A DNA stretch of 64,000 nt, from positions 124,001-188,000 of the forward strand of contig NZ_CABVLY010000004.1 of NCBI RefSeq assembly GCF_902498995.1, written 5' to 3'. Position 1 is the stretch's first letter, and the number at the start of each line of letters is the position of its first letter. A model generated the notes under the pieces. That model ran no database searches and was not told the DNA's origin. It worked only from the letters and a program-made list of their open reading frames with translations. The DNA is from Burkholderia anthina (lineage in GTDB: Bacteria; Pseudomonadota; Gammaproteobacteria; Burkholderiales; Burkholderiaceae). Made by a program: the position numbers and the translations under genes. Below, in pieces: positions 8,393 through 16,777 of the stretch.

Positions 8393-9100
8393 GTGAGCGA
8401 TACGAGAACATTCGAAATCTACCGCTACGATCCTGACCGTCACGCGAAGCCGTACATGCAAACGTACGAGCTCGAGACCGCCCCGAACGACCGGATGTTG
8501 CTGGATGTGCTCGTTCGGCTCAAGGCGCGGGACGAGACGCTGAGCTTTCGGCGGTCGTGTCGCGAAGGCGTCTGCGGCTCGGATGCGATGAACATCAACC
8601 GCAAGAACGGACTTGCCTGCATCACCAACCTCAACGACCTGCCGCGTCATACGGTCTTGCGTCCGTTGCCCGGATTGCCCGTCGTTCGCGACCTGATCGT
8701 GGACATGACCGCGTTCTTCAAGCAGTATCACTCGATCAAGCCCTACCTGATCAACGACACGCCCCCGCCCGAGCGCGAACGGCGCCAGTCGCCCGAGGAG
8801 CGGGATCTGCTCGACGGCCTCTACGAGTGCATTTTATGCGCGTGCTGTTCCAGCGCGTGCCCGTCCTATTGGTGGAATCCGGACAAATATGTCGGTCCCG
8901 CCGGGCTTTTGCAGGCCTATCGCTTTCTGGCCGATTCCCGCGACGAAGGGACGGGCGAGCGGCTTGACAACCTTGACGATCCGTACCGCCTGTTCCGGTG
9001 TCGGACGATACTGAATTGCACGGACGTTTGCCCCAAAGGCCTCAATCCGGCCAAGGCGATCTCCGAGATCCGGGCGATGCTTGCGCGCCGGACGATCTGA
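8393..9100 (+). CDS. orphan SdhB-like succinate dehydrogenase/fumarate reductase iron-sulfur protein
   Basis: 235 residues from GTG 8393, with AGGAGG eight bases upstream. All iron-sulfur ligands of SdhB are present: C56, C61, D64 and C76 for the [2Fe-2S] cluster; C146, C149, C152 and C213 for [4Fe-4S]; C156, C203 and C209 for [3Fe-4S]. SYWWNPDKYVGPAGLL matches the quinone-proximal region, including the tandem tryptophans. Length matches housekeeping SdhB (about 235). No sdhA, sdhC or sdhD homologue lies in the window, so this is a solitary paralogue. It is followed 28 bases later by a small cupin gene. It could serve another flavoprotein or replace the housekeeping subunit under some condition (inference). 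Confidence 0.9.
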   Translation: MSDTRTFEIYRYDPDRHAKPYMQTYELETAPNDRMLLDVLVRLKARDETLSFRRSCREGVCGSDAMNINRKNGLACITNLNDLPRHTVLRPLPGLPVVRDLIVDMTAFFKQYHSIKPYLINDTPPPERERRQSPEERDLLDGLYECILCACCSSACPSYWWNPDKYVGPAGLLQAYRFLADSRDEGTGERLDNLDDPYRLFRCRTILNCTDVCPKGLNPAKAISEIRAMLARRTI

Positions 9101-9128
9101 ATGCCGTTAACCGAAGAGGGAGGTTGCG

Positions 9129-9464
9129 ATGGCAATGCCACGGGCAACGCAAGGTGAACTGATCGACGTGCGGCCGCTCGGTGATGCCTTGCCGGGATCG
9201 AAATCCGTCACCGTCATGCGCTCGGATCATCTCGAGGTCGTTCGACTCGTACTTCCGGCCGGAAAACACATCCCTGAACACAGCGCGCCGGGAGAAATTA
9301 CCGTGCAGTGCCTCGAAGGTGTCGTCAAGTTCGGCACCGGCACGGCCACGCGGCTGATGCGCAGCGGGGACATGCTGTTCCTGCTGGCCGGCGAGCCGCA
9401 TTGGCTCGAGGCGGTGGAAAACACCTCGGTGCTGGTGACCCTTTATCTCCCGCATGGGCGATAG
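9129..9464 (+). CDS. small single-domain cupin protein
   Basis: 111 residues from ATG 9129, with GGGAGGT upstream; ATG 9135 is an alternative. The cupin core is visible as [19 protein letters not shown] in motif 1 and [20 protein letters not shown] in motif 2, including histidines in metal-ligand positions. It lies 28 bases downstream of the orphan SdhB-like gene and is probably co-transcribed. Single-domain cupins of this size range from sensors to small dioxygenases, so no specific function is offered. It converges with the CMD-family gene 15 bases away. Confidence 0.75.
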   Translation: MAMPRATQGELIDVRPLGDALPGSKSVTVMRSDHLEVVRLVLPAGKHIPEHSAPGEITVQCLEGVVKFGTGTATRLMRSGDMLFLLAGEPHWLEAVENTSVLVTLYLPHGR

Positions 9465-9479
9465 GTCGGCGCGCACCGC

Positions 9480-9869
9480 CTACTTCAGCGCACCTTCCGC
9501 CACCAGCACTTCGTGCGCGGCCTTGAACGCGCTGAGCCCGTGCGGAATGCCCGAGTAAGCGGTCGCGTGCAGCAGCGCCGCCTTGATCTCCTCGACGCTC
9601 ACGCCGTTGTTGAGCGCCCCCTTGACGTGCAGCTTGAGCTCGTTGGTATGCCCGCCGGCGGTGAGCATCGCGAGGTTCAGCAGGCTGCGCGTCCTGCGAT
9701 CGAGCGTGTCGTCGCCCCAGGCCCATCCCCATGCCCACGCGGTGGTCGCGCGCTGGAACGACATCATGAATGCGTCGGCCTTTTCCATCGACGCATCGAC
9801 ATACTCGGGGCCGAGCACTTCGCGGCGAATCGGCAACCCCTTCTGAAACAGCGCATCATCTTCGTTCAT
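9480..9869 (-). CDS. carboxymuconolactone decarboxylase (CMD) family protein
   Basis: 129 residues. The GGHTNELKLHVKGALNNGVS segment is the core of gamma-CMD (PcaC)-like proteins, followed by EIKAALLHATAYSGIPHGLS. The CxxC pair of AhpD peroxidases is absent; the protein has no cysteine, so thiol peroxidase activity is unlikely. PcaC decarboxylates a lactone in protocatechuate breakdown, and many family members act on other lactone or keto-acid intermediates. It is the last gene of a seven-gene leftward operon with a luciferase-like monooxygenase and aldehyde dehydrogenase, so it may act on a late ring-cleavage product (inference). Confidence 0.82.
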   Translation of the reverse strand: MNEDDALFQKGLPIRREVLGPEYVDASMEKADAFMMSFQRATTAWAWGWAWGDDTLDRRTRSLLNLAMLTAGGHTNELKLHVKGALNNGVSVEEIKAALLHATAYSGIPHGLSAFKAAHEVLVAEGALK

Positions 9870-9884
9870 GATTGAATTCCCCGG

Positions 9885-11297
9885 TTATTTCAACGCTTCG
9901 GCAGCGGCGGTGCAGCCGCGGCGCGAATGCACACCGTTCTTCGATGCGAACAGGTAGCAGGCCAGCGCGGTGACGACGAGGCCCACCATCCACGACACGT
10001 CCGCGCCACCGAGAATCGCCGCCCACGGGCCGTGGAAGAAGCTTTCGTCCATGAACGGCACCTGGACGGCGATGCCGAACACGTAGATCGCCAGCGCCTT
10101 GACGTTGAACGCCCCGTACACGCCGCCATTGCTGCTGATGATTTCCGCGACGCGGTAGTGGCGGTGGTTGACCAGATAGAAGTCGATCAGGTTGATCGCA
10201 ATCCACGGCGCGAGCACGATGCGCAGCGCGAAGATCGCGTTGAGGAAGATCGAGATGAAGTTGCTCGACGCCCAGAGCGCGGTCACGGTCGACGCGACCA
10301 GCAGCGCCGCCGACACGCCGACGCGCACGTTGCGGCCGGGCACCCAGTGCGGGCGGAAAGTCTGCGCGGCGGTGATGAACGACAGCACCGCGCCATACAG
10401 GTTCATCCCGTTGTGGCCGATGATGTTGACGAGGAACAGGAAGATCAGCACGTAGCCGAACGCGCCGGTCTGGTCGCGGATCGCCTGCATCGCGTCGGTC
10501 GAATGTCCGGTGCTGACGGCGAGCACGCCGAACAGGAACGCGAAGATCGTGCCCAGCGACGTGCCGAAGTACGTGTACGCGAAAGTCTTCCCGAATCCGG
10601 CGGACGCCGGCAGATAGCGCGAATAGTCGGACGTATAGGGCGCGAAGCTGATCTGCCATACCGCACAGAGCCCGAACATCGCGAACCAGTTCGCGAGATC
10701 GAAACGGCCCTGCGCGAAGATGCGCGCGTCGAGGCTCGGCGCCATCAGCGCGATGCCGATCACGAGCGCGCCACCCATGAACCATGCACCGATCTTGTTG
10801 AAGCGGTGAATGAAGTGACAGCCGATCACGCCGACCAGCGTTGCGAGCACGGCGCCGATGACCGTCGCGACGTGCGCCGGCACCGCGGGCACGGCCGTAT
10901 GGAGCGTCTTGCCCGCGAGAATGATGTTCGACACGAAGAAGCCGAGGTAGATCAGCGTGGTGAATCCCACCACCAGCAGCGACCCGTAGCGGCCGAACTG
11001 CGCGCGGCTCTGAATCATCTGCGGCACACCGACCAGCGGCCCCTGCGCGGAGGTCAGCGCATGAAAGATCGCGCCGAAGAACTGGCCGGCCGCGATCGCG
11101 AGCATCGCGCTCGCCAGATCGAGGTGGAACACCAGCACCGACGTGGCGCCGGAAATCACGGCCAGCGGCGCGACGTTGGTACAGAACCACAGGGTGAACA
11201 GGTCGGCCGGCTTGCCGTGCCGCGCCTCCGGGGGGACATACTCGATCGAGTTGCTCTCGATCGCGAGCACGCCGCTATCGTTTTCCGTTTGCTTCAT
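9885..11297 (-). CDS. NCS1-family nucleobase/cofactor:cation symporter
   Basis: 470 residues with about twelve hydrophobic segments. The N-terminal NSIEYVPPEARHGKPADLF and WFCTNVAPLAVISGA are typical of NCS1 carriers (CodB, PucI, hydantoin and thiamine permeases), as is GPLVGVPQMIQSRAQFGRYG. The family imports cytosine, purines, allantoin, hydantoins or pyridine-type vitamins with H+ or Na+. It sits between the aldehyde dehydrogenase and the CMD gene of the leftward operon. That implies the operon's substrate is a small N-heterocycle or similar neutral compound (inference). Confidence 0.88.
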   Translation of the reverse strand: MKQTENDSGVLAIESNSIEYVPPEARHGKPADLFTLWFCTNVAPLAVISGATSVLVFHLDLASAMLAIAAGQFFGAIFHALTSAQGPLVGVPQMIQSRAQFGRYGSLLVVGFTTLIYLGFFVSNIILAGKTLHTAVPAVPAHVATVIGAVLATLVGVIGCHFIHRFNKIGAWFMGGALVIGIALMAPSLDARIFAQGRFDLANWFAMFGLCAVWQISFAPYTSDYSRYLPASAGFGKTFAYTYFGTSLGTIFAFLFGVLAVSTGHSTDAMQAIRDQTGAFGYVLIFLFLVNIIGHNGMNLYGAVLSFITAAQTFRPHWVPGRNVRVGVSAALLVASTVTALWASSNFISIFLNAIFALRIVLAPWIAINLIDFYLVNHRHYRVAEIISSNGGVYGAFNVKALAIYVFGIAVQVPFMDESFFHGPWAAILGGADVSWMVGLVVTALACYLFASKNGVHSRRGCTAAAEALK

Positions 11298-11390
11298 GGT
11301 GTCTCCATCTTTATTGCCGGCCCCGCCGCACCACGCGCGGGCAGGGTCTGTACGGCTTCGAGTCGGTCTTGCCGGCGCATGCCGGCCCGC

Positions 11391-12860
11391 TCAACGCATC
11401 ACGAACGGGTCGCCGATCGGATCGTCCGACGTGCGAAGCCACACGGACTTCGTCGTCGTATAGTCGAGCGCGGCGCTCAGGCCGCCTTCGCGGCCGTGCC
11501 CGGACAAGCCGAAGCCGCCGAACGGCACGAGCGGCGACACCGCCCGATAGGTGTTGATCCACACGATGCCCGAGCGCACGCGCTTCGACACGCGATGCGC
11601 GCGCGTCAGGTTGGTCGTGAAGATGCCGGCGGCGAGGCCATAGGCCGTGCCGTTGGCCTTCTCGATCGCTTCCTGCTCGGACTCGAACGTATCGACCGAC
11701 AGCACCGGGCCGAACAGTTCCGTCGTGATGCTGTCGGCGTGCTCGACGCCGGTGCAGTCGAGAATCGTCGGCGCGTAGTAATAGCCGTCGCGCGCCAGCT
11801 GCTTCCCGCCCGCGAGCACTTTCGCGCCCTGCTGCACCGAACGCGCGACCACCGCCTCGATGTGGCGAAGCTGCCGCTCGGTACACAGCGGCCCGTACTC
11901 CGTCGCCATCTCGTTGGGCGGCCCCACGCGAATGCGCGCCACGCGCTCGACCAGCAGCGCGAGGAAGCGCTCCTTGACCGACGCCTCGATCAGCAGGCGC
12001 GAGCCAGCCACGCAGCTCTGGCCGCTCGCCGCGAAGATCGCGGCGACCTGCGCATTCACCGCGCTCTGGATATCGGTATCGGCGAACACGATGAACGGCG
12101 ACTTGCCGCCGAGCTCCAGCGACACCTTCGCGAGATTGCTGGCCGTGTTGCGCACGATGTGGCGGGCGGTTTCCGGGCCGCCGGTGAACGCGACCTTGTC
12201 GACGTCCGGGTGGCCGCTCAGCACCGCGCCGCATTCCGGGCCGAAGCCGGTAACGACGTTGACGACGCCCGGCGGGAATCCGGCTTCATGCACGAGACGC
12301 GCGAATTCGAGCAACGGCCCCGGCGCTTCCTCGGACGCCTTGAGCACCAGCGTGCAGCCGGCGGCGAGGGCCGGCCCGACCTTGACCGCGGACAGGAACA
12401 GCTGGCTGTTCCAGGGCACGATCGCGGCGACCACGCCGACGGGCTGCCGGTCGAGCCAGACCTGCATGTCGGGCTTGTCGACGGGAATGCTGCTGCCTTC
12501 GAGCTTGTCGGCGATGCCGGCGTAGTACCGGTAGTACTCGGCGACGTACGCGATCTGGCTGGACGTCTCCCGGATGATCTTGCCGGTGTCGGTCGTTTCG
12601 ATTTCAGCGAGTCGCGGCGCGGCCTGCTCGACGAGCTCGGCGAGCCTGTACAGCAGCTTGCCGCGCGCCGACGCGGACAGGCCCGCCCAGCGCGGATCGG
12701 TCAACGCGCGGCCGGCGGCGGCCACCGCGCGGTTCACCTCGTCGGTACGGGCTTCCGGCATCTGCGCCCACACGGCGCCGGTCGCGGGATCGATGCTGCC
12801 GAACGTCGCGGCGCCGGGTTCGAAGCGGCCGTCGATATACAGCTGAAAATGATCATTCAT
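11391..12860 (-). CDS. NAD+-dependent aldehyde dehydrogenase
   Basis: 489 residues from ATG 12860. Landmarks in order: VPWNSQLFLSAVKVGPALAA for the cofactor fold, FTGGPETARHIV, VSLELGGKSPFIVFAD with the general-base glutamate, and the catalytic cysteine in AASGQSCVAGSRLLIE. The C-terminus has PFGGFGLSGHGREGG. Twelve bases separate it from the upstream luciferase-like monooxygenase gene, so both are in one transcript. It probably oxidises an aldehyde made by the monooxygenase or hydrolase step. It is not closely similar to the ALDH at 3921 or the GabD-like enzyme at 23792. Confidence 0.9.
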   Translation of the reverse strand: MNDHFQLYIDGRFEPGAATFGSIDPATGAVWAQMPEARTDEVNRAVAAAGRALTDPRWAGLSASARGKLLYRLAELVEQAAPRLAEIETTDTGKIIRETSSQIAYVAEYYRYYAGIADKLEGSSIPVDKPDMQVWLDRQPVGVVAAIVPWNSQLFLSAVKVGPALAAGCTLVLKASEEAPGPLLEFARLVHEAGFPPGVVNVVTGFGPECGAVLSGHPDVDKVAFTGGPETARHIVRNTASNLAKVSLELGGKSPFIVFADTDIQSAVNAQVAAIFAASGQSCVAGSRLLIEASVKERFLALLVERVARIRVGPPNEMATEYGPLCTERQLRHIEAVVARSVQQGAKVLAGGKQLARDGYYYAPTILDCTGVEHADSITTELFGPVLSVDTFESEQEAIEKANGTAYGLAAGIFTTNLTRAHRVSKRVRSGIVWINTYRAVSPLVPFGGFGLSGHGREGGLSAALDYTTTKSVWLRTSDDPIGDPFVMR

Positions 12861-12872
12861 GGCGTCGGCACC

Positions 12873-13910
12873 TCACTGGAACGCGGGCATCACGTCGCGG
12901 ATCATCCGCTCGAGCGACGCCTTCTTGCGCTCGAAGCTCATCCCGGTGTCGATCCAGAACGAGTACTCGTCGAAGCCCAGCGCTTCGTAAGCCTTCAGGC
13001 GCGCGATGACTTCCGCGGGCGTGCCGATCACGTTGTTCTTGCGCATCGCTTCCGGCGTGTAGAACGGGTGGGCGGCGATTTCGTCGCGGCTCAGCGGCTT
13101 GATCATCCCGCGGCTGATCGGGCGCTCGTTCTTGAACCACGCACCGAAGTAGTTGTAGAACACGTTGACCTCGTCGGCGGCGACCTGCGCGTCCGCCTCG
13201 CTGCTCGCCACATAGGTATGACGCAGCAGCATGATCTGCGGGCGCGGCACGTCGCTGAACTTCTCGCACGCGGCGTTGAAGTGGCCGACGAGCTTCTCGA
13301 CTTCCTCGTCGCCCAGATGCAGCGGCGTGACCTGCACGTTGCAACCGTTGGACACCGCGAATTCGTGGCTGTTCGGGTCGCGCGCGGCCACCCAGATCGG
13401 CGGGTGCGGCTGTTGCAGCGGCAGCGGCGACGAGGTGGTCGACGGGAATTGCCAGAACTCGCCTGCGTGCGCGTAGTCGCCTTCCCACAGCTTCTTCACG
13501 GCCGGAATGAGTTCGCGCATGCGCTGGCCCGCGCCCCACGCGTCGAGCCCCGGCGCCAGGCGCTCGTATTCGAACGAGTAGGCGCCGCGCGCGATGCCGA
13601 GTTCCAGCCGCCCGTTCGTGATGATGTCGGTCATCGCGGCTTCGCCGGCGAGCTTGATCGGGTGCCAGAACGGCGCGACGACCGTGCCCGTGCCGAGCCG
13701 CACGCGCTTCGTCTTGTTCGCGAGATCGGCGAGGTTGATGAACGGGTTCGGCGCGATCGTGAAGTCCATGCCGTGGTGCTCGCCGGTCCAGACGGCGTGC
13801 ATGCCGCCGCGATCGGCGATCTGGCACAGCTCGACCATCTCGTCGTACAGCTGCTTTTGGCTGGTCTGGTCGGAGACGCGCTCCATGTGAACGAAAAGCG
13901 AAAAACGCAT
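12873..13910 (-). CDS. luciferase-like (LLM class) flavin-dependent monooxygenase
   Basis: 345 residues, ATG at 13910. The (beta/alpha)8 luciferase fold is indicated by MRFSLFVHMERVS, then WTGEHHGMDFTIAPNPF, where the EHH motif is typical of alkanal and two-component monooxygenases, and by RARLGTGT-like KRVRLGTGTVVAPFWHPIKL. Near the C-terminus are IGTPAEVIARLKAYEALGFD and the usual loop. These enzymes use FMNH2 supplied by a separate reductase; such a reductase is encoded 11 bases upstream and another at 17677. The enzyme likely performs the oxygenation or ring-opening step of the operon's pathway. It is not a close RutA match in its gene setting. Confidence 0.9.
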   Translation of the reverse strand: MRFSLFVHMERVSDQTSQKQLYDEMVELCQIADRGGMHAVWTGEHHGMDFTIAPNPFINLADLANKTKRVRLGTGTVVAPFWHPIKLAGEAAMTDIITNGRLELGIARGAYSFEYERLAPGLDAWGAGQRMRELIPAVKKLWEGDYAHAGEFWQFPSTTSSPLPLQQPHPPIWVAARDPNSHEFAVSNGCNVQVTPLHLGDEEVEKLVGHFNAACEKFSDVPRPQIMLLRHTYVASSEADAQVAADEVNVFYNYFGAWFKNERPISRGMIKPLSRDEIAAHPFYTPEAMRKNNVIGTPAEVIARLKAYEALGFDEYSFWIDTGMSFERKKASLERMIRDVMPAFQ

Positions 13911-13921
13911 GATGTGACCTT

Positions 13922-14857
13922 TCAGGAAAGAAGCGGGCGGACGGTGCCGGTGCTGTGATCGCCGAAGTACAGGCCATAGCTCTTCAACTGGCTCTCCTTG
14001 CGATAGCGTTCGAGCATGCTGGCGAGCGCGCTGTCCTGGAACGCGTCGGCCTCGATGTCGTCGAGGCTCACGAATTCGCCGGCGGCGGCCGCTTCGTCCG
14101 GTGCGCTGCAGAGGAACGAGATGTACTGGTAGTGCGTTTCGGTATTGTTGTAGACCGAATAAATGAAGCTCGCCGATGCATCCGGCTGGTATTGCCTGAA
14201 GAGTTCGGCGAGCGCCTTGTCGGCGCCTTCGTTGCCGATTTCCTTCGACGGCAGCCCCCATTTGCGGTCGGCCGTCCGGACCATCAGGACTTTGTCGTCG
14301 CGCGTGATGATCGCGCTCACGATGACCTTCGGGCCGGCGATGACTTCGGCCGACAGCTTCGCCGGCGTGAAATACCCGCCGCGGTAATAGCCGAGCCCCG
14401 CGTAACCGGCGGAATGGAACGCCTCGACCTTGCCGACGATGAGCGCGTGATCGCCCGCGTCGATCACCGCGTGCGTCGTGCAGTCGAACCACGCGCTGAC
14501 GTCGTCGACGAGCGGATTGCGATGCGCGCTCAGGTGCCAGCCGACCTTCGCGAAGCGGTCGTCGCTCGGCCGCGCAAAGATATTGGACAGTTCCTTTTGC
14601 CCCTCCGCGAGAATGTTGATCGCGAAATGGCCCGTGGTGGAAAACGTCTGGAAATTGCTCGACGTCTTCGCGATGCTCACGAGCAGCAGCGCGGGGTCCA
14701 GCGACACCGACGAGAACGAGTTCGCGGTGAAGCCGAGCGGCTGGCCGTCGTCGCCGGTGGTGGTGACGATCGTCACGCCGGTCATGAACGCGCCGAACGC
14801 ATCGCGCAGTTCGCGGGTGTTGAGCGTCGGGGCTTCCTGGCGGGTTACTTGGCTCAT
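13922..14857 (-). CDS. flavin reductase with C-terminal degenerate Nudix-like domain
   Basis: 311 residues from ATG 14857 (GGAAG eight bases upstream); a GTG at 14863 overlaps the previous stop. Residues from about 15 to 170 form the split-barrel flavin reductase domain: FMTGVTIVTT, GFTANSFSSVSLDP and VDAGDHALIVGKV-like motifs. From about residue 185 the chain resembles a Nudix fold: VIVSAIITRDDKVLMVRTA and WGLPSKEIGN. The REuxEE catalytic helix of Nudix hydrolases is not recognisable. HpaC-type reductases are about 165-180 residues, so the tail is an extra domain. It presumably supplies FMNH2 to the neighbouring monooxygenase; the tail might sense substrate (inference). Confidence 0.85.
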   Translation of the reverse strand: MSQVTRQEAPTLNTRELRDAFGAFMTGVTIVTTTGDDGQPLGFTANSFSSVSLDPALLLVSIAKTSSNFQTFSTTGHFAINILAEGQKELSNIFARPSDDRFAKVGWHLSAHRNPLVDDVSAWFDCTTHAVIDAGDHALIVGKVEAFHSAGYAGLGYYRGGYFTPAKLSAEVIAGPKVIVSAIITRDDKVLMVRTADRKWGLPSKEIGNEGADKALAELFRQYQPDASASFIYSVYNNTETHYQYISFLCSAPDEAAAAGEFVSLDDIEADAFQDSALASMLERYRKESQLKSYGLYFGDHSTGTVRPLLS

Positions 14858-14859
14858 GT

Positions 14860-15678
14860 TCACACTTCCGATTTCAGGGGTTCCGCCTGGGGCTCGGTCT
14901 GCAACCAGGCTCGCAGGGCGCGATTGACGCGCTCGGGCGCGGTCAGGTTCACCATGTGGCGCTCGTGCTCGATCACGACGGCCTTGCCGTCATGCGCGGC
15001 CTGCGCCATCTGCATGGCCATCTCGGGCGTCGAATTCGGGTCGTCCGAGCCGGTGAGCACGAGGGCGGGGCACGCAATCCGGTGCCAGCCGTCCGCATAC
15101 ACTTCGTCGCCCTTCGCGAACGCGCTGTACGCGGTGGCGTAGCCCGCGAGGTCGACCGACTGCAGCCACGCTTCCACTTTCCGCGCGGCGGCTTGCTGCG
15201 CTTCGTCGGCGTTGAACCAGCGCCTGAGCGGCGTATCCACGTCGATGGTGCCCGAGCGCAGTTCGGCGGCGCGTTGCAGCACGGCTTCGCGCGCCTGCTC
15301 CGTGCGGCGGTATACGCCGTTCAGGACTGCCACGCGCTTGACCAGATCGGGCCGCGTGACGGCGACGCCCGCGGCGATCAGCGAGCCCATCGAGTGGCCG
15401 GCCAGGTTGACCGGGCCGACGTGCAACGCCTCGATGAACTCGATCGCCCACTGCACGAACTGCTGCAACTCGGCGCTGGCGTCGAGCGCATCGCTTGCGC
15501 CGTGGCCCGGCATGTCGACCGCGATCACGCGGCATTCATGCGACAGATCGTCGATTTGCGGATACCACGCGCTCGCCTGCATCCCCACGCCGTGAATCAG
15601 CACCAGCGGCTCGCCGGCACCGTGGTCGAGGTAGTGCGCGACGCGATTATTTGACAGCTGCAGGGTTCTTGACGTCAT
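14860..15678 (-). CDS. alpha/beta hydrolase
   Basis: 272 residues from ATG 15678; the start overlaps the end of the upstream DUF1185 gene by 32 bases. The oxyanion region LVLIHGVGMQASAW and the nucleophile elbow AGHSMGSLIA give the classic fold. The acid lies near LTGSDDPNSTP and the catalytic histidine in IEHERHMVNLTAPE. Size and motifs resemble RutD/PcaD-type enol-lactone or carbamate hydrolases. It is the second gene of the leftward operon, between DUF1185 and flavin reductase genes, and probably hydrolyses the ring-opened product of the monooxygenase (inference). Confidence 0.88.
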   Translation of the reverse strand: MTSRTLQLSNNRVAHYLDHGAGEPLVLIHGVGMQASAWYPQIDDLSHECRVIAVDMPGHGASDALDASAELQQFVQWAIEFIEALHVGPVNLAGHSMGSLIAAGVAVTRPDLVKRVAVLNGVYRRTEQAREAVLQRAAELRSGTIDVDTPLRRWFNADEAQQAAARKVEAWLQSVDLAGYATAYSAFAKGDEVYADGWHRIACPALVLTGSDDPNSTPEMAMQMAQAAHDGKAVVIEHERHMVNLTAPERVNRALRAWLQTEPQAEPLKSEV

Positions 15679-16249
15679 TTCCGAGCTCTGCGAGATCTTT
15701 GTAGCGGTCGCCGATGCGGTGATGCGGGCGGCCGGCGGTGGCGGCACCGATGGCGATGACCAGTTCGTCGGCGGCCGGGGCGTCCGGAATCGAGAACTGG
15801 AGCGTCAGGTAATGCGAGCGACGGCCTTCGTCGTTCTTGTCCATCATCGGGATCAGCAGCGGCGCATTGGCCGGGCCGCGCGTGTTGTTGAACGCGAGGT
15901 ACGACTTCGCGCCGACGGCCGTGCGATAGGTATTGCCGAAGTGCAGCGTGTGGATCAGCGCGGACGCGTGCTCGATTTCGCCGTCGAGGCCGACGATCGC
16001 GCTCTTGCCGAACGCTTCGACCGCGTCGCCCGAACCGGCTTCGTCGAGGATCAGCCGGGTCAGGTGTTCGCTGAGCTGCGGCGCGATCGCGCGAATCTCC
16101 GGCGACAGGTCCTCGACGTACCCGCGGCCGGCCCACGGGTTCTTGATCACGGCGACCGCGCCGATCATCTTCAGCGGTTTGGCAGCGACCTTGTCGCCAT
16201 CCACGTAGAGCGTCTCGACATGGAGGACGGATTTCCGAATCAGGCTCAT
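15647..16249 (-). CDS. DUF1185 / 'amino acid synthesis' family protein
   Basis: 200 residues from ATG 16249, with GGAAGGTG just upstream; a further in-frame ATG at 16285 lacks a ribosome site. The sequence has the DUF1185 pattern: an early LHVETLYVDGDKVA, VAVIKNPWAGRGYVEDL, and a long GAKSYLAFNNTRGPANAPLL segment. The family is named for amino acid synthesis but no reaction is firmly assigned. It recurs beside luciferase-like monooxygenases and hydrolases in catabolic operons, which is how it occurs here. It is the first gene of the seven-gene leftward operon and faces the TGGTATACCA operator at 16288. Confidence 0.8.
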   Translation of the reverse strand: MSLIRKSVLHVETLYVDGDKVAAKPLKMIGAVAVIKNPWAGRGYVEDLSPEIRAIAPQLSEHLTRLILDEAGSGDAVEAFGKSAIVGLDGEIEHASALIHTLHFGNTYRTAVGAKSYLAFNNTRGPANAPLLIPMMDKNDEGRRSHYLTLQFSIPDAPAADELVIAIGAATAGRPHHRIGDRYKDLAELGNDVKNPAAVK

Positions 16250-16287
16250 GGCACCTTCCTTTCGTGCGTTGATTGTGGGATTCATTG

Positions 16288-16312
16288 TGGTATACCATGT
16301 TACGGCATGCCA
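16288..16312. promoter_or_regulatory. GntR-type operators between the DUF1185 operon and the DUF1330 gene
   Basis: TGGTATACCA at 16288-16297 is a perfect palindrome matching TGGNATNCCA. CGGCATGCCA at 16303-16312 matches in nine of ten positions. They are 15 bases apart in the divergent region between the leftward operon (start 16249) and the rightward DUF1330 gene (start 16359). The same motif lies before the GntR gene itself and the second flavin reductase, which links them to one regulator (inference). Confidence 0.65.
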
Positions 16313-16358
16313 TGAGTGTTAACCCGTGTCCCGACCATTCCCGACCCTGGAGATGAAA

Positions 16359-16649
16359 ATGACTGCGTACTGGATTGCCCACGTGCAAGTGCTGGACCCC
16401 GCGAAATACAAGGACTACACGGATATCGCGCCGCAGGCGTTCAGGAAGTTCGGCGCCGTTTTTCTCGCGCGGGGCGGCGCATCGCAGGTGCTGGAGGGGG
16501 ACGCGTTCGAGCGCCACGTGGTGATCCGGTTTGCAGACATGCAAACGGCGCTCGCCTGTTATCACTCGCCGGAATATCAGGCGGCCAAGGCGAAGCGCGA
16601 CGGGCATTGCCGCGCGCAGGTCGCGATCGTCGAGGGGCTGGAGGACTGA
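16359..16649 (+). CDS. DUF1330 family protein
   Basis: 96 residues from ATG 16359, chosen over ATG 16353 because CTGGAG ends at the right distance for 16359. The sequence (TAYWIAHVQVLDPAKYKDY, then VVIRFADMQTALACYHSPEY) matches DUF1330, a ferredoxin-like dimeric alpha/beta-barrel fold also seen in small monooxygenases and isomerases. It diverges from the DUF1185-led operon with a shared operator pair between them. Members often sit in degradation clusters, but the reaction is unknown. Confidence 0.8.
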   Translation: MTAYWIAHVQVLDPAKYKDYTDIAPQAFRKFGAVFLARGGASQVLEGDAFERHVVIRFADMQTALACYHSPEYQAAKAKRDGHCRAQVAIVEGLED

Positions 16650-16702
16650 CGGCGCCACGGCGGGCGCGGTATGGAAAGCGCGATGACAGTTAGGTCATAA
16701 TA

Positions 16703-16712
16703 TGGCATTCCA
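16703..16712. promoter_or_regulatory. GntR-type operator upstream of its own regulator gene
   Basis: TGGCATTCCA at 16703-16712 matches TGGNATNCCA exactly and lies 65 bases before the GntR start at 16778, next to an AT-rich TCATAATAT segment that may be part of the -10 region. The position fits autoregulation by the gene that follows. Confidence 0.6.
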
Positions 16713-16777
16713 TGTCCGCGCCCGGCATCTGGCCGGTGGCGGGCCATAATCGAACAATCGTTTTCCGAGTGCCGCCC

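Noticed and set aside
8393..9100. Complete succinate dehydrogenase operon
   Set aside because: No flavoprotein or membrane-anchor subunit genes lie on either side; only the iron-sulfur subunit is present.
12873..13910. Assignment of the luciferase-like protein as RutA of uracil degradation
   Set aside because: The neighbours lack RutB and RutC and the permease is NCS1 rather than the uracil/xanthine type; only the general enzyme class is supported.
9927..13958. Very long open frame on the plus strand, opposite the permease, ALDH and monooxygenase genes
   Set aside because: It lies antisense to three clearly recognisable genes; its translation is Arg/His/Asp-rich with no domain. Long antisense frames are usual in high-GC DNA.
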